Positions 1 to 9,880 of a DNA stretch of 64,000 nucleotides are shown here, in pieces. The translations under genes and the position numbers were made by a program. The notes below the pieces were generated by a model. It was not told the origin of the DNA. It saw only the letters and a program-made list of their open reading frames with translations, and did no database searches. Source of the stretch: Clarkia xantiana subsp. parviflora. Taxonomy: Eukaryota; Streptophyta; Magnoliopsida; Myrtales; Onagraceae. The DNA is taken from positions 9,911,503-9,975,502 of the forward strand of contig JAPTYO010000018.1 of NCBI GenBank assembly GCA_036873135.1, in the 5' to 3' direction. Within the stretch, counting starts at the first letter, position 1. Every line of letters starts with the position of its first letter.

Positions 1-2
1 TC

Positions 3-3000
3 CAGGAGTCAAAGATAGCCGCAGGAGAACTGGAGCCCCCAAAATCGAACAAAGGGAAGCAGTCGAGCAAGCCTTTCGACGATCGTAAGTCAAAAGGCAA
101 ACCTGAAGACAGTCGGGACCGAGGTCGCTCTGGTCGGAAGGACGACAGACGTTCTTCAAGAAAAGACAAGCGGGAGGATTTTGACATTCCTCTCAACTGC
201 TCCATGGCGGAAGTGCTGACAGTCATGGAACGACAAGGTATCTCCAGGTACCCCCCGAAGAAAGATGGAGAATTCCTGGGTTCCCGCACAGATCGCTATT
301 GTCGGTTTCACCGCGCAAATGGCCACACCACCAACCATTGTTGGGAACTGAAGAAGGAGATCGAAAAGCTGATCCAGAAGGGGAAGCTCAAAGAATTTGT
401 CGGGGATAAGCGGTGTCGATCCCGCTCTCGGTCCCGATCGCGGTCCCGTTCCCGATCCCGCGATCGGTCCCCAAAGAAGAAGAGAACTGATCCAGAGTCA
501 TCCGGTGCTCGCAAGGAGAGACGGGGCACTATCAATGTGATCCACGGAGGATTTGCTGCTGGAGGTGATACTTCATCCGCCCGAGAGGTCTATGCCTCTA
601 GAATCCCTACGGCGGTGGTGTTGGGCAAGAGGTCCCGATCCTGGACCCTGAAAGAAGAGATGGTAATCTCCTTTTCGTCGGAAGACCTCATAGGCGTGGA
701 GACTCCGCATGACAATGCCTTGGTGATAACCTTGGATGTAGACGGGTTCAAAATGAAGAGAATTCTAATCGACGGAGGGAGCTCCTCCGACATCCTGTTC
801 ATGGACGCGCTGGAGGCCATAGGGAAAACGAAGAAAGATCTAAAGGAGGCGAACTTCCCGATGGTCGGGTTCTCTGGCTCAACCTCCTATCCGCTAGGAG
901 TAATCACCTTACCAATGGAGTTTGGTAGCGGGTGGAAATCAGAAAGGAGGAACGTGGAGTTTGTCATGGTTGATTCCGCGGGGACCTACAACGCAATTAT
1001 CGGGAGGACCACTATTAATCCCCTGATGGCAGTTGCCTCGACAGTGCACCAGAAGATGAAGTTCCCGACTGACCACGGAGTCGGAGAGGTTAAGGGCGAT
1101 CAGGTGGCTTCTCGAAAATGCTATGTTAACGCCACCCGAAGGAGGAGACGAGAGGCTATGACTGTCCTTCAGACAGACACAGACCCCAGAGAGGAATTTG
1201 GGCGTCCCGCCCCCGTGGAAGATCTGAAAGAAGTCGAGATCGATGGACCCCAGAGGAAGGTGAAAACGGGTCCGCCCTGACTGAAGAGACAGCCCAGAAA
1301 TTGATCGATCTACTGAAAGAGTTCAAGGAGCTGTTTGCCTGGTCTCCGAGTGACATGCCAGGAATCAGCCCCGACGTGGTCGTACATGAGTTGAAGATTG
1401 ATCCCGTGATCAAGCCTATCACACAGAAAATGCGTCCGATGGGCACAGACAAGAGGATTGCAATCCAGCAGGAGGTGGGCAGGTTGCTCGATGCTAGGTT
1501 TATCAAGGAGCTCCGATTCCAGACTTGGGTTGCTAACCCGGTGCTGGTGAAGAAGAGCAATGGAAAATGGCGGATGTTTGTTGACGAATCAACCTTTGAA
1601 GCATTTTTTGAACCGACCTGATGCGCCGGGGAGATTAGTGAAATGGGCAGTCGAGCTTAGTGAGTTCCGCATTCACTTTGCTCCGAGAACGGCTGTTAAG
1701 GACCAGGCGTTGGCGGATTTTATAGTAGAGTCTACAGCTCCCGATCTAGAAGAAGCGGGTCCTGTAGAGGGGGCAACTATGGAGGTCCCGATAGCAGAGC
1801 AACCAGAAATAGCGGAGCAATCAGAAGGATCGGGAGCAGGGTTTGTACTGATACCACCAGGCGGAGGTGAGCCGCTCCGCTTCGATATGCTTTGGCCTTA
1901 ACGTTTAGGGCCACGAACAACGAAGCTGAGTACGAGGATCTTATCACGGGCCTGAAAATTGCCAAAGGTACGGGAGTTGTTCACTTGAGAGTGAAATGTG
2001 ACGTGGCCCTGATTGTGAACCAGGTCCAAGGGCGATACGAGGCGAAGAGCCCAATGATGAGGAAGTACATTCGCGAGGTGCAAGTCTTGAAGGAGAGCTT
2101 TAAAAGCTTCGACATCGAGGCGATCCCGAGGGAGGAAAACGTGGAGGCAGATGCCTTGAGCAAATTTGCCTTGGGGGCACCCCTGGAGGAAAATCGGAAG
2201 GTGCACTTCTTGGAGAAGGTGATCTTGTCGACCGCCGACCCGACGCAGGTGTGTGCTATTGAAGCAGGATCGGAGGAGGAGCCCACTTGGATGACCCCAA
2301 TAGTCACGTATCTGACTACGGGGGCAGTCCCCGATAATCAAGTAGTAGCTGACAGGATACGTCGGATCGCGTCTAATTATGTGATGCTGGACAATCAGCT
2401 GTACAAGAAGGGCTGGTTCTCGACTCCGTACCTGAAGTGTGTAGCAGAACCCGACACCAACCGAATCCTGAAGGAAATGCATGAGGGGATCGCGGCTTGT
2501 CACGAAGGGGCCCGATCTATTTTGAGGAAAATGTACTTTGGGCTATTATTGGCCCACGATGAACAAAGAAGCGACGGCGATGGTCCGATCCTGCGACGCG
2601 TGCCAGAGGTACGCCCCGAGTATCGTGGCTCCGGCCGCTAATCTGACATCCATCAAGAGCGCGCGGCCCTTCGCGCAGTGGGGCATTGACTTGGTGGGAC
2701 CTCTTCCACAAGCACAAGGTCAATGTAAGTATTTACTTGTAGCAATCGATTATTTTTCGAAATGAATAGAGGCGAAGGCATTGGCCAGAACAACGGGGAA
2801 CCAGATCGTCAAGTTCCTCCAAACCCACATCGTGTCCAGATACGGGATTCCCAACGTGGTGATCAGCGACAATGGTCCACCGTTTAACGGCTCTCAGGTG
2901 AGGGAGTATCTGGAGGAGTTGAACATTGAGCATCGGACCGCCTCCGTACGACATGCTCAGACTAATGGCCAGGTGGAGTCAGCCAACAAAATCGTGATGG

Positions 3001-3521
3001 ATGGCCTGAAGAAAAGGGTCTATGCCTTTAAGGGCAAATGGCTGAACGAGCTGGAAAACGTGCTTTGGGCTGCTAGAACGACACCCAAACGATCAACTGG
3101 GGAGACTCCGTTTGGCCTTGTTTATGGCACGGAGGCTGTTGCTCCCGTGGAGGTAGCCGTGGCATCCCATCGGATGAGATATTACGAGCCTTTGACGAAC
3201 GATGAAATGAGACGTCTGGACTGGGACTTGCACGAAGAGAAGAGGCGGGAAGCCGACGAAGTCCAGGCTCGAATGCGTTTGGCGACAGCCAGGTATTACA
3301 ACCGGCGAGTTAAGTCCCGACAATTCTTCGTCAGGAAGCTGGTTTGGCGTCGCAACGAGTTCACCCTTTTGGATCGAATCAGCAAGATGTCACCAAAATG
3401 GGAAGGACCTTATAAGGTCGTGGGGATGCCGACTCCAAATGCATACAAGTTGGAAGACCTCGATGGCAGAGTATTAAAGCATTCTTTTACTGGCGAACAC
3501 TTGAAGAAACACCATGCCTGA
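3..3521 (+). pseudogene. Broken gag-pol of Tat-A
   Basis: The reading frame is open from base 3 to 1280 (gag end and protease), then shifts. Visible parts: a zinc knuckle of the form CX2HX4HX4C (CRFHRANGHTTNHC, about 295-340), an Arg-Ser repeat tract (about 409-470), a protease with an IDGGSSSDILF active site (about 768-800), the RT N-terminus to about 1580, RNase H, and integrase with HHCC and DDE segments to 3521. Lesions seen: a 1-base loss near 1265; a deletion of about 930 bp at 1580-1584 that removes the RT palm including YVDD and most of the first RNase H; a 57 bp in-frame deletion near 1830 that removes the TDGSS motif of the second RNase H; frameshifts near 1885 and 2530; and a Trp-to-stop change at 2763-2765. 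It cannot encode a working polyprotein. Confidence 0.92.
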
Positions 3522-3524
3522 AGA

Positions 3525-4605
3525 AAAGTCGCCTTAAGTGGTGCACGATGAAAGTCGCCTTAAGTGGTGCACGATGTTAAGTTGCCTTAAGTGGCGCATG
3601 ATGTTAAGTCGCCTTAAGTGGTGCACGATGTTAAGTCGCCTTAAGTGGCGCACGAGATTAAGTCGCCTTAAGTGGTGCACGATTCTTAGATTTATTCTAA
3701 GTACTGACAAGTCACCTTAAGTGGTGCACAATGTAAAGTCGCCTTCAGTGGTGCACGATATTAAGTCGCCTTAAGTGGCGCAAGTTGAAAAGTCGCCTTA
3801 AGTGGTGCACGATGTAAAGTCGCCTTCAGTGGTGCACGATATTAAGTCGCCTTAAGTGGCGCAAGTTGAGAAGTCGCCTTAAGTGGTGCACAACGTAAAG
3901 TCGCCTTGAGTGGTGCACGAGAAAGTCGCCTTGAGTGGTGCACGAGAAAAGTCGCCTTAAGTGGTGCACCATTCTTAGATTTATTCTAAGTACTGACAAG
4001 TCACCTTAAGTGGCGCAAGTTGAAAAGTCGCCTTAAGTGGTGCACGATGTAAAGTCGCCTTCAGTGGTGCACGATATTAAGTCGCCTTAAGTGGCGCAAG
4101 TTGAAAAGTCGCCTTAAGTAGTACACGATGTAAAGTCGCCTTAAGTGGTGCACGATAAAGTCGCCTTAAGTGGTGCACGATGTTAAGTCGCCTTGAGTGG
4201 TGCACGAGAAATGTCGCCTTGAGTGGTGCACGATCCTTAGATTTATTCTAAGTATCAAAAGGTCGCCTTAAGTGGTGCACGAGAAAAGTCGCCTTGAGTG
4301 GTGCACGATCCTTAGATTTATTCTAAGTATCAAAAAGTCGCCTTAAGTGGTGCACGATGTAAAGTCGCCTTCAGTGGTGCACGATATTAAGTCGCCTTAA
4401 GTGGCGCAAGTTGAAAAGACGCCTTAAGTAGTGCACGATGTAAAGTCGCCTTCAGTGGTGCACGATATTAAGTCGCCTTAAGTGGCGCAAGTTGAAAAGT
4501 CGCCTTAAGTGGTGCACGATGTAAAGTCGCCTTAAGTGGTGCACGATGAAAGTCGCCTTAAGTAGTGCACGATGAAAAGTCGCCTTAAGTGGCGTGGTTT
4601 TGCCT
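3525..4605. repeat. Tandem array, ~24-27 bp unit, 3' UTR of Tat-A
   Basis: Roughly 40 units start just after the integrase stop codon. The core is gtcgccttaagtggtgcac, with cttaag at its centre and variants caagttg, gatgtaa and gatatta at the unit ends. Units are grouped into a higher-order pattern of about three (ggtgcacgatg, then ttcagtgg, then ggcgcaagttg). Four copies of an inverted-repeat spacer, cttagatttattctaagta, interrupt the array near 3686, 3974, 4231 and 4313. Arrays in this position are known for Tat-type elements. Confidence 0.95.
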
Positions 4606-4946
4606 TAAGTGGAATAAAGCGATTGAACTTGATCCTTGGCAGAGTCGAGGGGAGCAGGATCCACGAGGTATGAGGCAGAAGGCTCCGCAGCAAGATGATC
4701 GGATCCTGGAAGATTGGCCGCGGGAGGATCGGACTCTTGGAGGTCAGCCGATGAAGAGTCGACTATCGAGGAATATTGGAGGAGTCTTCTCGGATTTTGT
4801 GGCTATCCTCAAAGTATCGAGGAATCGCGGACGAGAAGATCCGTGTCGAGGAATTTTGTCAAGAGAAAAGCCTCTGATACAGATATCAGAAGGTCGGGAG
4901 TTGAAAGACACGACGAACTAAAAGTCCCTCATGTCTTGGGGGCAAA
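4606..4946. other. 3' internal region of Tat-A: antisense-gene tail and polypurine tract
   Basis: Bases 4618-4690 match the minus-strand C-terminal end of the Tat-D antisense gene (Tat-D 37265-37345), but the stop codon is changed. From about 4775 the sequence matches the region of Tat-D beyond that gene's promoter (about 41130 on). Nearly the whole antisense gene has therefore been deleted. The segment ends in the polypurine tract cttgggggcaaa at 4935-4946, immediately before the LTR. Confidence 0.75.
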
Positions 4947-5629
4947 TGATGGATCCGACTATAGTCGTCAGGCCCCGTAACGGCGAGGAAACGGCAAACA
5001 GGCCCACCAGGCCCCGAAAGGAAGGTCAAGATGACCTAGGAGAAGGGTCCCGACGAAGGGAGTCCCGACGAGGCAAGGTCCCGACAGAGTCGGTTCTGAC
5101 AGTGGAGCTAGAAGCTCCCAATGAGAAGCCTTTAAGTAGGCCCCGATGATAAATCCCTGAGAATGATTGGCCCTGTCACGATGACGAGGGGCCCCGAGCG
5201 GTGACACAACGAGATAACTCTGGCGTCCCCGACGGGAGACGGGACTCGTTATCAGAGGATAAAGCCAAGATATGCGGGGCGTGGCCGAGATACGCGGAAC
5301 GTGGATTAAGATACACGGAGCGTGGCCGAGATACGCGGGGCATGGCTAAGATACGCGAGATCATGTCCGAGATATGCGGGATACGGGCTAACCACCCCTA
5401 ACGGTTCGCCAGGTACCTGAGGCATCTCTTTGCCTATAAAAGGGTAGGAGGTCACCTCAGATCACTTACATTGAGTTCGATATACTTTTGAGATTGTTGC
5501 TTGCCAGTCATACGAGAGACTCATTTAAGCATCGGAGAGGGATTCTGGGTCACCGCCCGGTCTATCCCCTCTTGCAGGATTGCGTGGAGCAAAGGAGCTA
5601 GGATTGCCGTCAAAGTCCGTACCGGAGCT
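4947..5629 (+). repeat. 3' LTR of Tat-A, right end truncated
   Basis: It begins TGATGG right after the polypurine tract, like the Tat-C and Tat-D LTRs. U3 carries several imperfect gagatacgcggagcgtgg-like units (about 5275-5390). A TATA box (ctataaaa, about 5434-5441) lies between ctgagg and cctcag arms. The expected end (…gtgatccaaca) is missing: LTR homology stops after accggagct at 5629. Confidence 0.88.
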
Positions 5630-5646
5630 AGGGATTCTGGGTCACC
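5630..5646. other. Junction filler between Tat-A LTR and PRP-1 promoter
   Basis: The 17 bases agggattctgggtcacc repeat 5538-5554 of the same LTR. They are followed directly by the PRP promoter sequence, which is contiguous in PRP-2 (48895 on). This looks like template-copied filler at a repaired break. Confidence 0.7.
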
Positions 5647-5664
5647 CACCCATATTGCCCAAAC

Positions 5665-5675
5665 TCTATATAAAC
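5665..5675 (+). promoter_or_regulatory. TATA box of PRP-1
   Basis: tctatataaac lies about 115 bp upstream of the PRP-1 ATG and is identical in PRP-2 (48912-48922). Only about 20 bp of native sequence upstream of the TATA box remain before the retrotransposon junction, so any distal control elements have been replaced by the Tat-A LTR. Confidence 0.75.
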
Positions 5676-5787
5676 TCAATACATGATCTCAGTTCCTCCC
5701 AACTCAATCTAGAATCATATATATAAGTGATTAAGAAAAACAAGAGCTTCTTCCTCATCATACATACATTAGATTGTTTCTTCTACT

Positions 5788-6204
5788 ATGGCTTCTAGCA
5801 AGATCAGTTTGGCTCTCATTTTTTCGGTGTTGCTCCTGGGCGTCAGCCTATGCTCAGGAGCCCGTCTCCTGCTCGACACGACTTCCCCACCGGTACCTGT
5901 GCTTCCAACCGTACCCACATTGCCAAAAATGACTTTGCCACCTTTGCCCTCAATGCCGTCCCTTCCCACGACCCAACCTACACTGCCAAAAACGACATTT
6001 CCACCTTTGCCCTCGATGCCGGCCCTGCCAACACTGCCCACCACCCAACCTACACTGCCAAAGCTGACCCTACCACCACTCCCGAGCTTCCCCACGGGAC
6101 CCGCTACCATTCCCAAGGTTGCATTGCCGCCACTCCCTAACCTGCCATCGATTCCGGCTACTATTCCCTTCCTTACCCCACCACCAGCAACCACCAGCCC
6201 TTGA
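5788..6204 (+). CDS. PRP-1: secreted proline-rich cell-wall-type protein, 138 aa
   Basis: A single-exon frame starts at the first ATG after the TATA box and the leader. Residues 1-24 form a signal peptide (MASSKIS, a hydrophobic LALIFSVLLLGVSLC core, cleavage probably near SGA-R). ARLLLDT follows, then a mature part rich in proline, leucine and threonine. It contains a repeat of about 25 residues, TTQPTLPK plus (T/F/L)PPLPSMP, with LPPLP and TLPK motifs. This is typical of small plant PELPK/proline-rich wall proteins. The role is inferred as a structural or defence-linked extracellular matrix protein; no catalytic domain is present. The protein is identical to PRP-2. The coding regions differ by one synonymous change near base 5883 (ACT to ACA). 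Its upstream region is cut by Tat-A, which may change its expression. Confidence 0.88.
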   Translation: MASSKISLALIFSVLLLGVSLCSGARLLLDTTSPPVPVLPTVPTLPKMTLPPLPSMPSLPTTQPTLPKTTFPPLPSMPALPTLPTTQPTLPKLTLPPLPSFPTGPATIPKVALPPLPNLPSIPATIPFLTPPPATTSP

Positions 6205-7399
6205 GACTATTGAAGCCCCTATCTCAATATTGATGAATTTGATCATTTCAGATTATTCATTTAATCACGATGTGTGCTTTATATTTCATTTTAGCAGAGT
6301 CGTGTGTTGTCTTTACAATTCATTGTTGTTTCGTACGTACGTAGTTGTGTAATAGTCGGATACTATATTTATGCATGGTTGATTATTAGGTGGCTTCTTC
6401 TATACATGTGACTGATTTAATTTGGTTGCATTGCTTCTGAATATATGATAAGAGTATCCAAAATGGTCTTTTTAAATATTATGTTTTTCTTATTGTAAAG
6501 TATATGGATTTTATATGGATTTTTTTTCCATAATAAGTATATTACGATGACTTACATAGTATTTTTTTAAAAGTTAAAATCGTTTACATTTTTTTCATAG
6601 TACTTAAACTTACAATGACAAATCATTTCATACACTGTTTGGATGGAATTTATATAATTAATTATAATTATATACTAGCCCTAATACAATATTCATATAA
6701 ACTTTTAAATCTATATACTTATAAAGTGACTAAAGTACTTAAATAGCTTAAGTACCATAATCAAGAAATTACGTTTATATGACACTTCCAAAATAAAGCT
6801 TGTTCAAGCATCGTAAATATATAAGTGTTCTTGAAATTTAATGACACTTTCAATTATCGAGTAAATGTTAATTTTATTTTTACTTGGTGACACTTTGACC
6901 TAGCTTCGGTTGATTTGGTAGCATTGTAACGATTTGGTAGCTTTAACACAGTTTGATTTAATTGACATTTTGAAGAGTCACAATAATATTATGCAATTTA
7001 CTTTTGTGATACTTAGACCTAGTGTTGATTAATTTTGTAGTATTACAACGTTTTACAAAGTGTTGTTACATTTTAATTTTAATTCACAGTTTAAACTTTA
7101 AAGTGTTGCAATAATTTTAGCACTCTTTTTGTTCTATACTGTGATTAAGTTTTTTAGCGTCTCTTTGTATTTTTGTCTATACTGACCGTGTCAATTATTT
7201 TTATATAAAAACCAAATATTTACTAAAAAAATCGAATCCATTTATGAAACTGGACTGGCATTTTTTATTTTACCCAAAAAAAAAAACTGGGCTAGCAAAA
7301 AAAAAAAATTATCTAACTGATCGGTTTTTCAATGAACTGGCTGGTCATAGTTTTCATTAGGGTGCGACCAGCTTAAGTCATAGTTTTCTTTCCATACAG
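6205..7399. other. PRP-1 3' UTR and AT-rich spacer to COX-1
   Basis: No gene is seen. The first ~200 bp are the likely 3' UTR, which includes a cgtacgtacg stretch near 6330. The rest is AT-rich and nearly identical to 49452-50600 and, with an insertion, to 51450-54780. This confirms segmental duplication of noncoding sequence. Confidence 0.8.
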
Positions 7400-8263
7400 C
7401 AATCACCTCCCCATCCTTGGTTTTCCGAGCATTGCTCCAAGCTTCTTTGGTTCTATCAGTTTCAGGTAAGTCTCTCCATCTCTCGCGATGCAAAGTATGT
7501 GCCCAATCTATATCTTTCTCTTCTTCTGATGATCGATCGATGTTGTTGGTTGGCTTTTAGATCTCTGATAGAATCCATTAGGGACCCCAATCTAGAAAAT
7601 ATCGTGATTTTGATTTTGAACATTTAGTATCGGTGCAGATTTCCATTGAGATACAATTCCTTAAACGAGGTTAGGTCTGTTTGGTGATTTTATGAAAAAT
7701 TTCAATTTGAAAAATGAAAGCTTCATCGTGCAAATGAACGAAAATATGAACAAATATTGTTATGTGTAGCCTCTTGTTATCACTGACACTTAGCAATCTT
7801 TCAGGCACAATGTGTATATTGTGTTCTAGTGATCAAGCCAGCAAGCAGGAATACATCTGACATGAAAATAATGTATCTTCTGGAGAGCAACCAAAATATA
7901 TTGTTAACCATTAATGTAATGTATGTTTGGACTTAATAACAGAGCATACCCTATAAGAGAGCATACCCTATATCTAATGTTTTTGAATTAGCTGCTGTAT
8001 TCATTTCAACTTATTTTTCTTTTTGCTACTTTTGTGTGATTTGCTCTAATTGACAACCAGTTTTAGTTTGGTACATACTGTTAATTTGAATCTCCCATAT
8101 GTTTGAAACCTTAAAATTGGATGTTTGATCGGATTAGCAGAATGGCAGACACGGAGGCACCTTTCAGACCAAGGGAAAAGTTTGTGGAGAAGCAGAAGTT
8201 GTTCCAGAGCATTCACAAGCACACCTATCTGAAAGGCCTTTACGATAAGATCACTGTTAAGAC
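7400..8263 (+). pseudogene. COX-1: truncated cytochrome c oxidase subunit 7a-like gene
   Basis: The 5' UTR exon ends at 7465 (tttcag/gtaagt). A 675 bp intron spans 7466-8140 (ends ttagcag). Exon 2 begins at 8141 with ATG at 8142 and encodes about 38 residues (start MADTEAPFRPREKF, then HKHTYLKG and YDKIT). This matches the N-terminus of the small plant COX7a-like subunit of mitochondrial complex IV, normally about 68 residues with a C-terminal membrane helix. A plausible donor (gttaag, 8256) follows, but the next base run is the Tat-F LTR, so the membrane-helix exon is missing. COX-1 has Leu where COX-2 and COX-4 have Pro in KGPYD. It is probably non-functional. Confidence 0.72.
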
Positions 8264-8264
8264 G

Positions 8265-9085
8265 TGTGCCTCGGGTTGATGGGTCTCTGATCCGAGTGAC
8301 ACCTCTTTCGGGTATTTCGCTCTTCTTTCTGATCTGTTTAGCTTGTCGGGGGTGATCCGTTCCTCGGCTCCTTGCTAACCTACACGATGGGCAGTACCGA
8401 GCACGGAGAGGGGGATTGTGATGGGTGAACCCTCTCCGATACCTAGAGAGAGAAAATATTAGAGAGAAGGCAAAGCTAAAACGTGCAAAGATGTAAACTT
8501 GTCCAAATGAATAGAACTTGCGAAGTATATATAGGCTATGGGGGGATTAAGGTGGCTTAACGACACCGTTAATCCTTAAGCGTACTTTATTAACACATAA
8601 CAGCAGGATTAAAACCTTTAAAGAAACTGAAAGGTGGGTGAAAAAGTCTAAGTAAGAGTCGGGTAAAATGGATGTCGGGACCCTTGGGGTCGGGCGGAAA
8701 ATTCGACCCCTAAGGCCTGGGATCAGGTCAGCTTGCCAAACCTCTCTTGGGAGGGGTTGGATCAGCCGACCCGATCCCTCCTAGGAGTGATTGGGTGAGG
8801 CCACCCGATCCCTCCTAGGAGAGATTGGGTGAGGCCACCGGATCCCTCCTAAGAGAGATTGGGTGAGGCCACCCGATCCCTCCTAGGAGAGATCGGGCCG
8901 GCTAGCCCGATCTCACCTAGGTGAGACCAACGGACCGGCCCGGACGAATATCTTGGCTCGTCCGGGCCGTTCGCGTTGCGAGTAAAGTTCTCGGGTCCAA
9001 GTTTTGATTTATAATCGTAAGTGGGGCGATTAAAATAAGACAATCCGAAGGGAGACGGGTTCAAGTTGGGCGTATATCCATCACA
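8265..9085 (-). repeat. LTR of Tat-F, copy in the first duplicate (minus orientation)
   Basis: TGTGCCTCGGG at the left and CCATCACA at the right give TG…CA termini. The 821 bp are closely similar to 55715-56465. The right end is followed by tgcccccgagtcaa, the reverse complement of a polypurine tract, so this is the 3' LTR of a minus-strand element. It contains four units of a 34 bp minisatellite (about 8769-8905); the other copy has two. Confidence 0.85.
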
Positions 9086-9141
9086 TGCCCCCGAGTCAAC
9101 CAATGGCTTAACCATTGATTGACTCTATTTTACGATGGGAT
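9086..9141 (-). other. PPT and start of Tat-F internal region (first copy)
   Basis: tgcccccgagtc (9086-9097) is the reverse complement of the polypurine tract. The sequence matches 56466-56521 and resumes at 17667 after the Tat-B insertion. Confidence 0.8.
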
Positions 9142-9863
9142 TGATGGTTCCGATGTAATCGTTAGCCCCGATAACAGTCATTAGACGACGAGTAAGTCCA
9201 GTGGGACTCGTGAAAGGCCGGGAAGGCCCAAAAGCCCAGTATGAAGGGTCCCAATATATAAGCTGAATGCTCCCGACAAGAAGCCTCTGAGTAGGCCCCG
9301 ATATGCCTTTGTAAAGGCCCCGATAATAAAGCCCCGCGGAGGCTGGACCTGTCTCGTGAGACGAAGGGTCCTGGGTGGTGACCTAGAATGAGATAACTCT
9401 GGAGTCCCCGACAAGAGTTGGGACTTGTGATCAGAGGATAAGGCCGAGAAACCCGCCTACTAGATAAGAGTAGTGGGAGACGGCTGAGATATAGATAACC
9501 TCCCCCGAGATACGCAGGGTGTGCCCGAGATACGCGGAGTATGGGCGAGATACGCGGAGCGTGGGGCGAGATATACGGAATCCCGAACGAGATATGCAGA
9601 ATCATGAGTACAATAGCCAGTCACGGCCACAGGTAACTGAGTAACTTCCCCTCCTATATAAAGGAGGAAGTTACCTCAGAAAACCAAATTCTCTAATACG
9701 AACTTAGACTATTGTTACCACCCCATTGATCAGATACTCATTTAGGCATCAGAGAGGGATTCTGGGTCACCACCCAGGTCATCCCCTTTTGCAGGATTAC
9801 GCAGAGCCCAGGAGTTCGAGCTTTCCGTCAAGAACGTAACGGAGCTTCACCCGTGATCCAACA
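9142..9863 (+). repeat. 5' LTR of Tat-B (722 bp)
   Basis: It runs from TGATGG to CCAACA. A TATA box (tatataaa, about 9655) lies at the centre of the inverted repeat 9637-9679, with ctgagtaacttcc on the left and ggaagttacctcag on the right. Compared with the 3' LTR over 447 bp I count about eight substitutions and one indel. Most are CpG transitions in this copy. Confidence 0.93.
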
Positions 9864-9864
9864 T

Positions 9865-9880
9865 TGGCGCCGTCTTTGGG
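9865..9880 (+). promoter_or_regulatory. Primer binding site of Tat-B
   Basis: tggcgccgtctttggg begins one base after the LTR. TGG is the complement of a tRNA CCA end, and the first nine bases fit plant tRNA-Asp. Tat-C has tggcgccgtctgtggg, so one base differs here. Confidence 0.75.

Larger units (their letters stand above)
1..5629 (+). mobile_element. Tat-A: Ty3/gypsy (Tat-like) LTR retrotransposon, 3' part only
   Basis: The window opens inside gag. In order follow the gag C-terminus, protease, a partly deleted RT/RNase H, integrase, a tandem-repeat array, a short antisense-gene remnant, a polypurine tract and a 3' LTR that has lost its last ~25 bp. The domain order RT - RNase H - integrase defines Ty3/gypsy. 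The extra RNase H-like domain, the long 3' region and the short-period 3' repeats are features known for the Tat lineage. It resembles Tat-D most closely, for example in the linker after the first RNase H. No target-site duplication can be read, because the left end is outside the window and the right end is rearranged. Confidence 0.93.

Noticed and set aside
3525..4605. Repeat array resembling a CRISPR
   Set aside because: Repeats are contiguous and degenerate, without unique spacers, and lie in a plant retrotransposon 3' UTR.
1..5629. Endogenous pararetrovirus instead of retrotransposon
   Set aside because: LTRs, PBS, PPT and integrase are present across the family and no movement-protein region is seen.
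5769..6194. Glycine-rich minus-strand frame over PRP-1 (and the same at 49016-49441)
   Set aside because: It is the mirror of a proline-rich coding repeat; the signal peptide, TATA box and leader support the plus strand.
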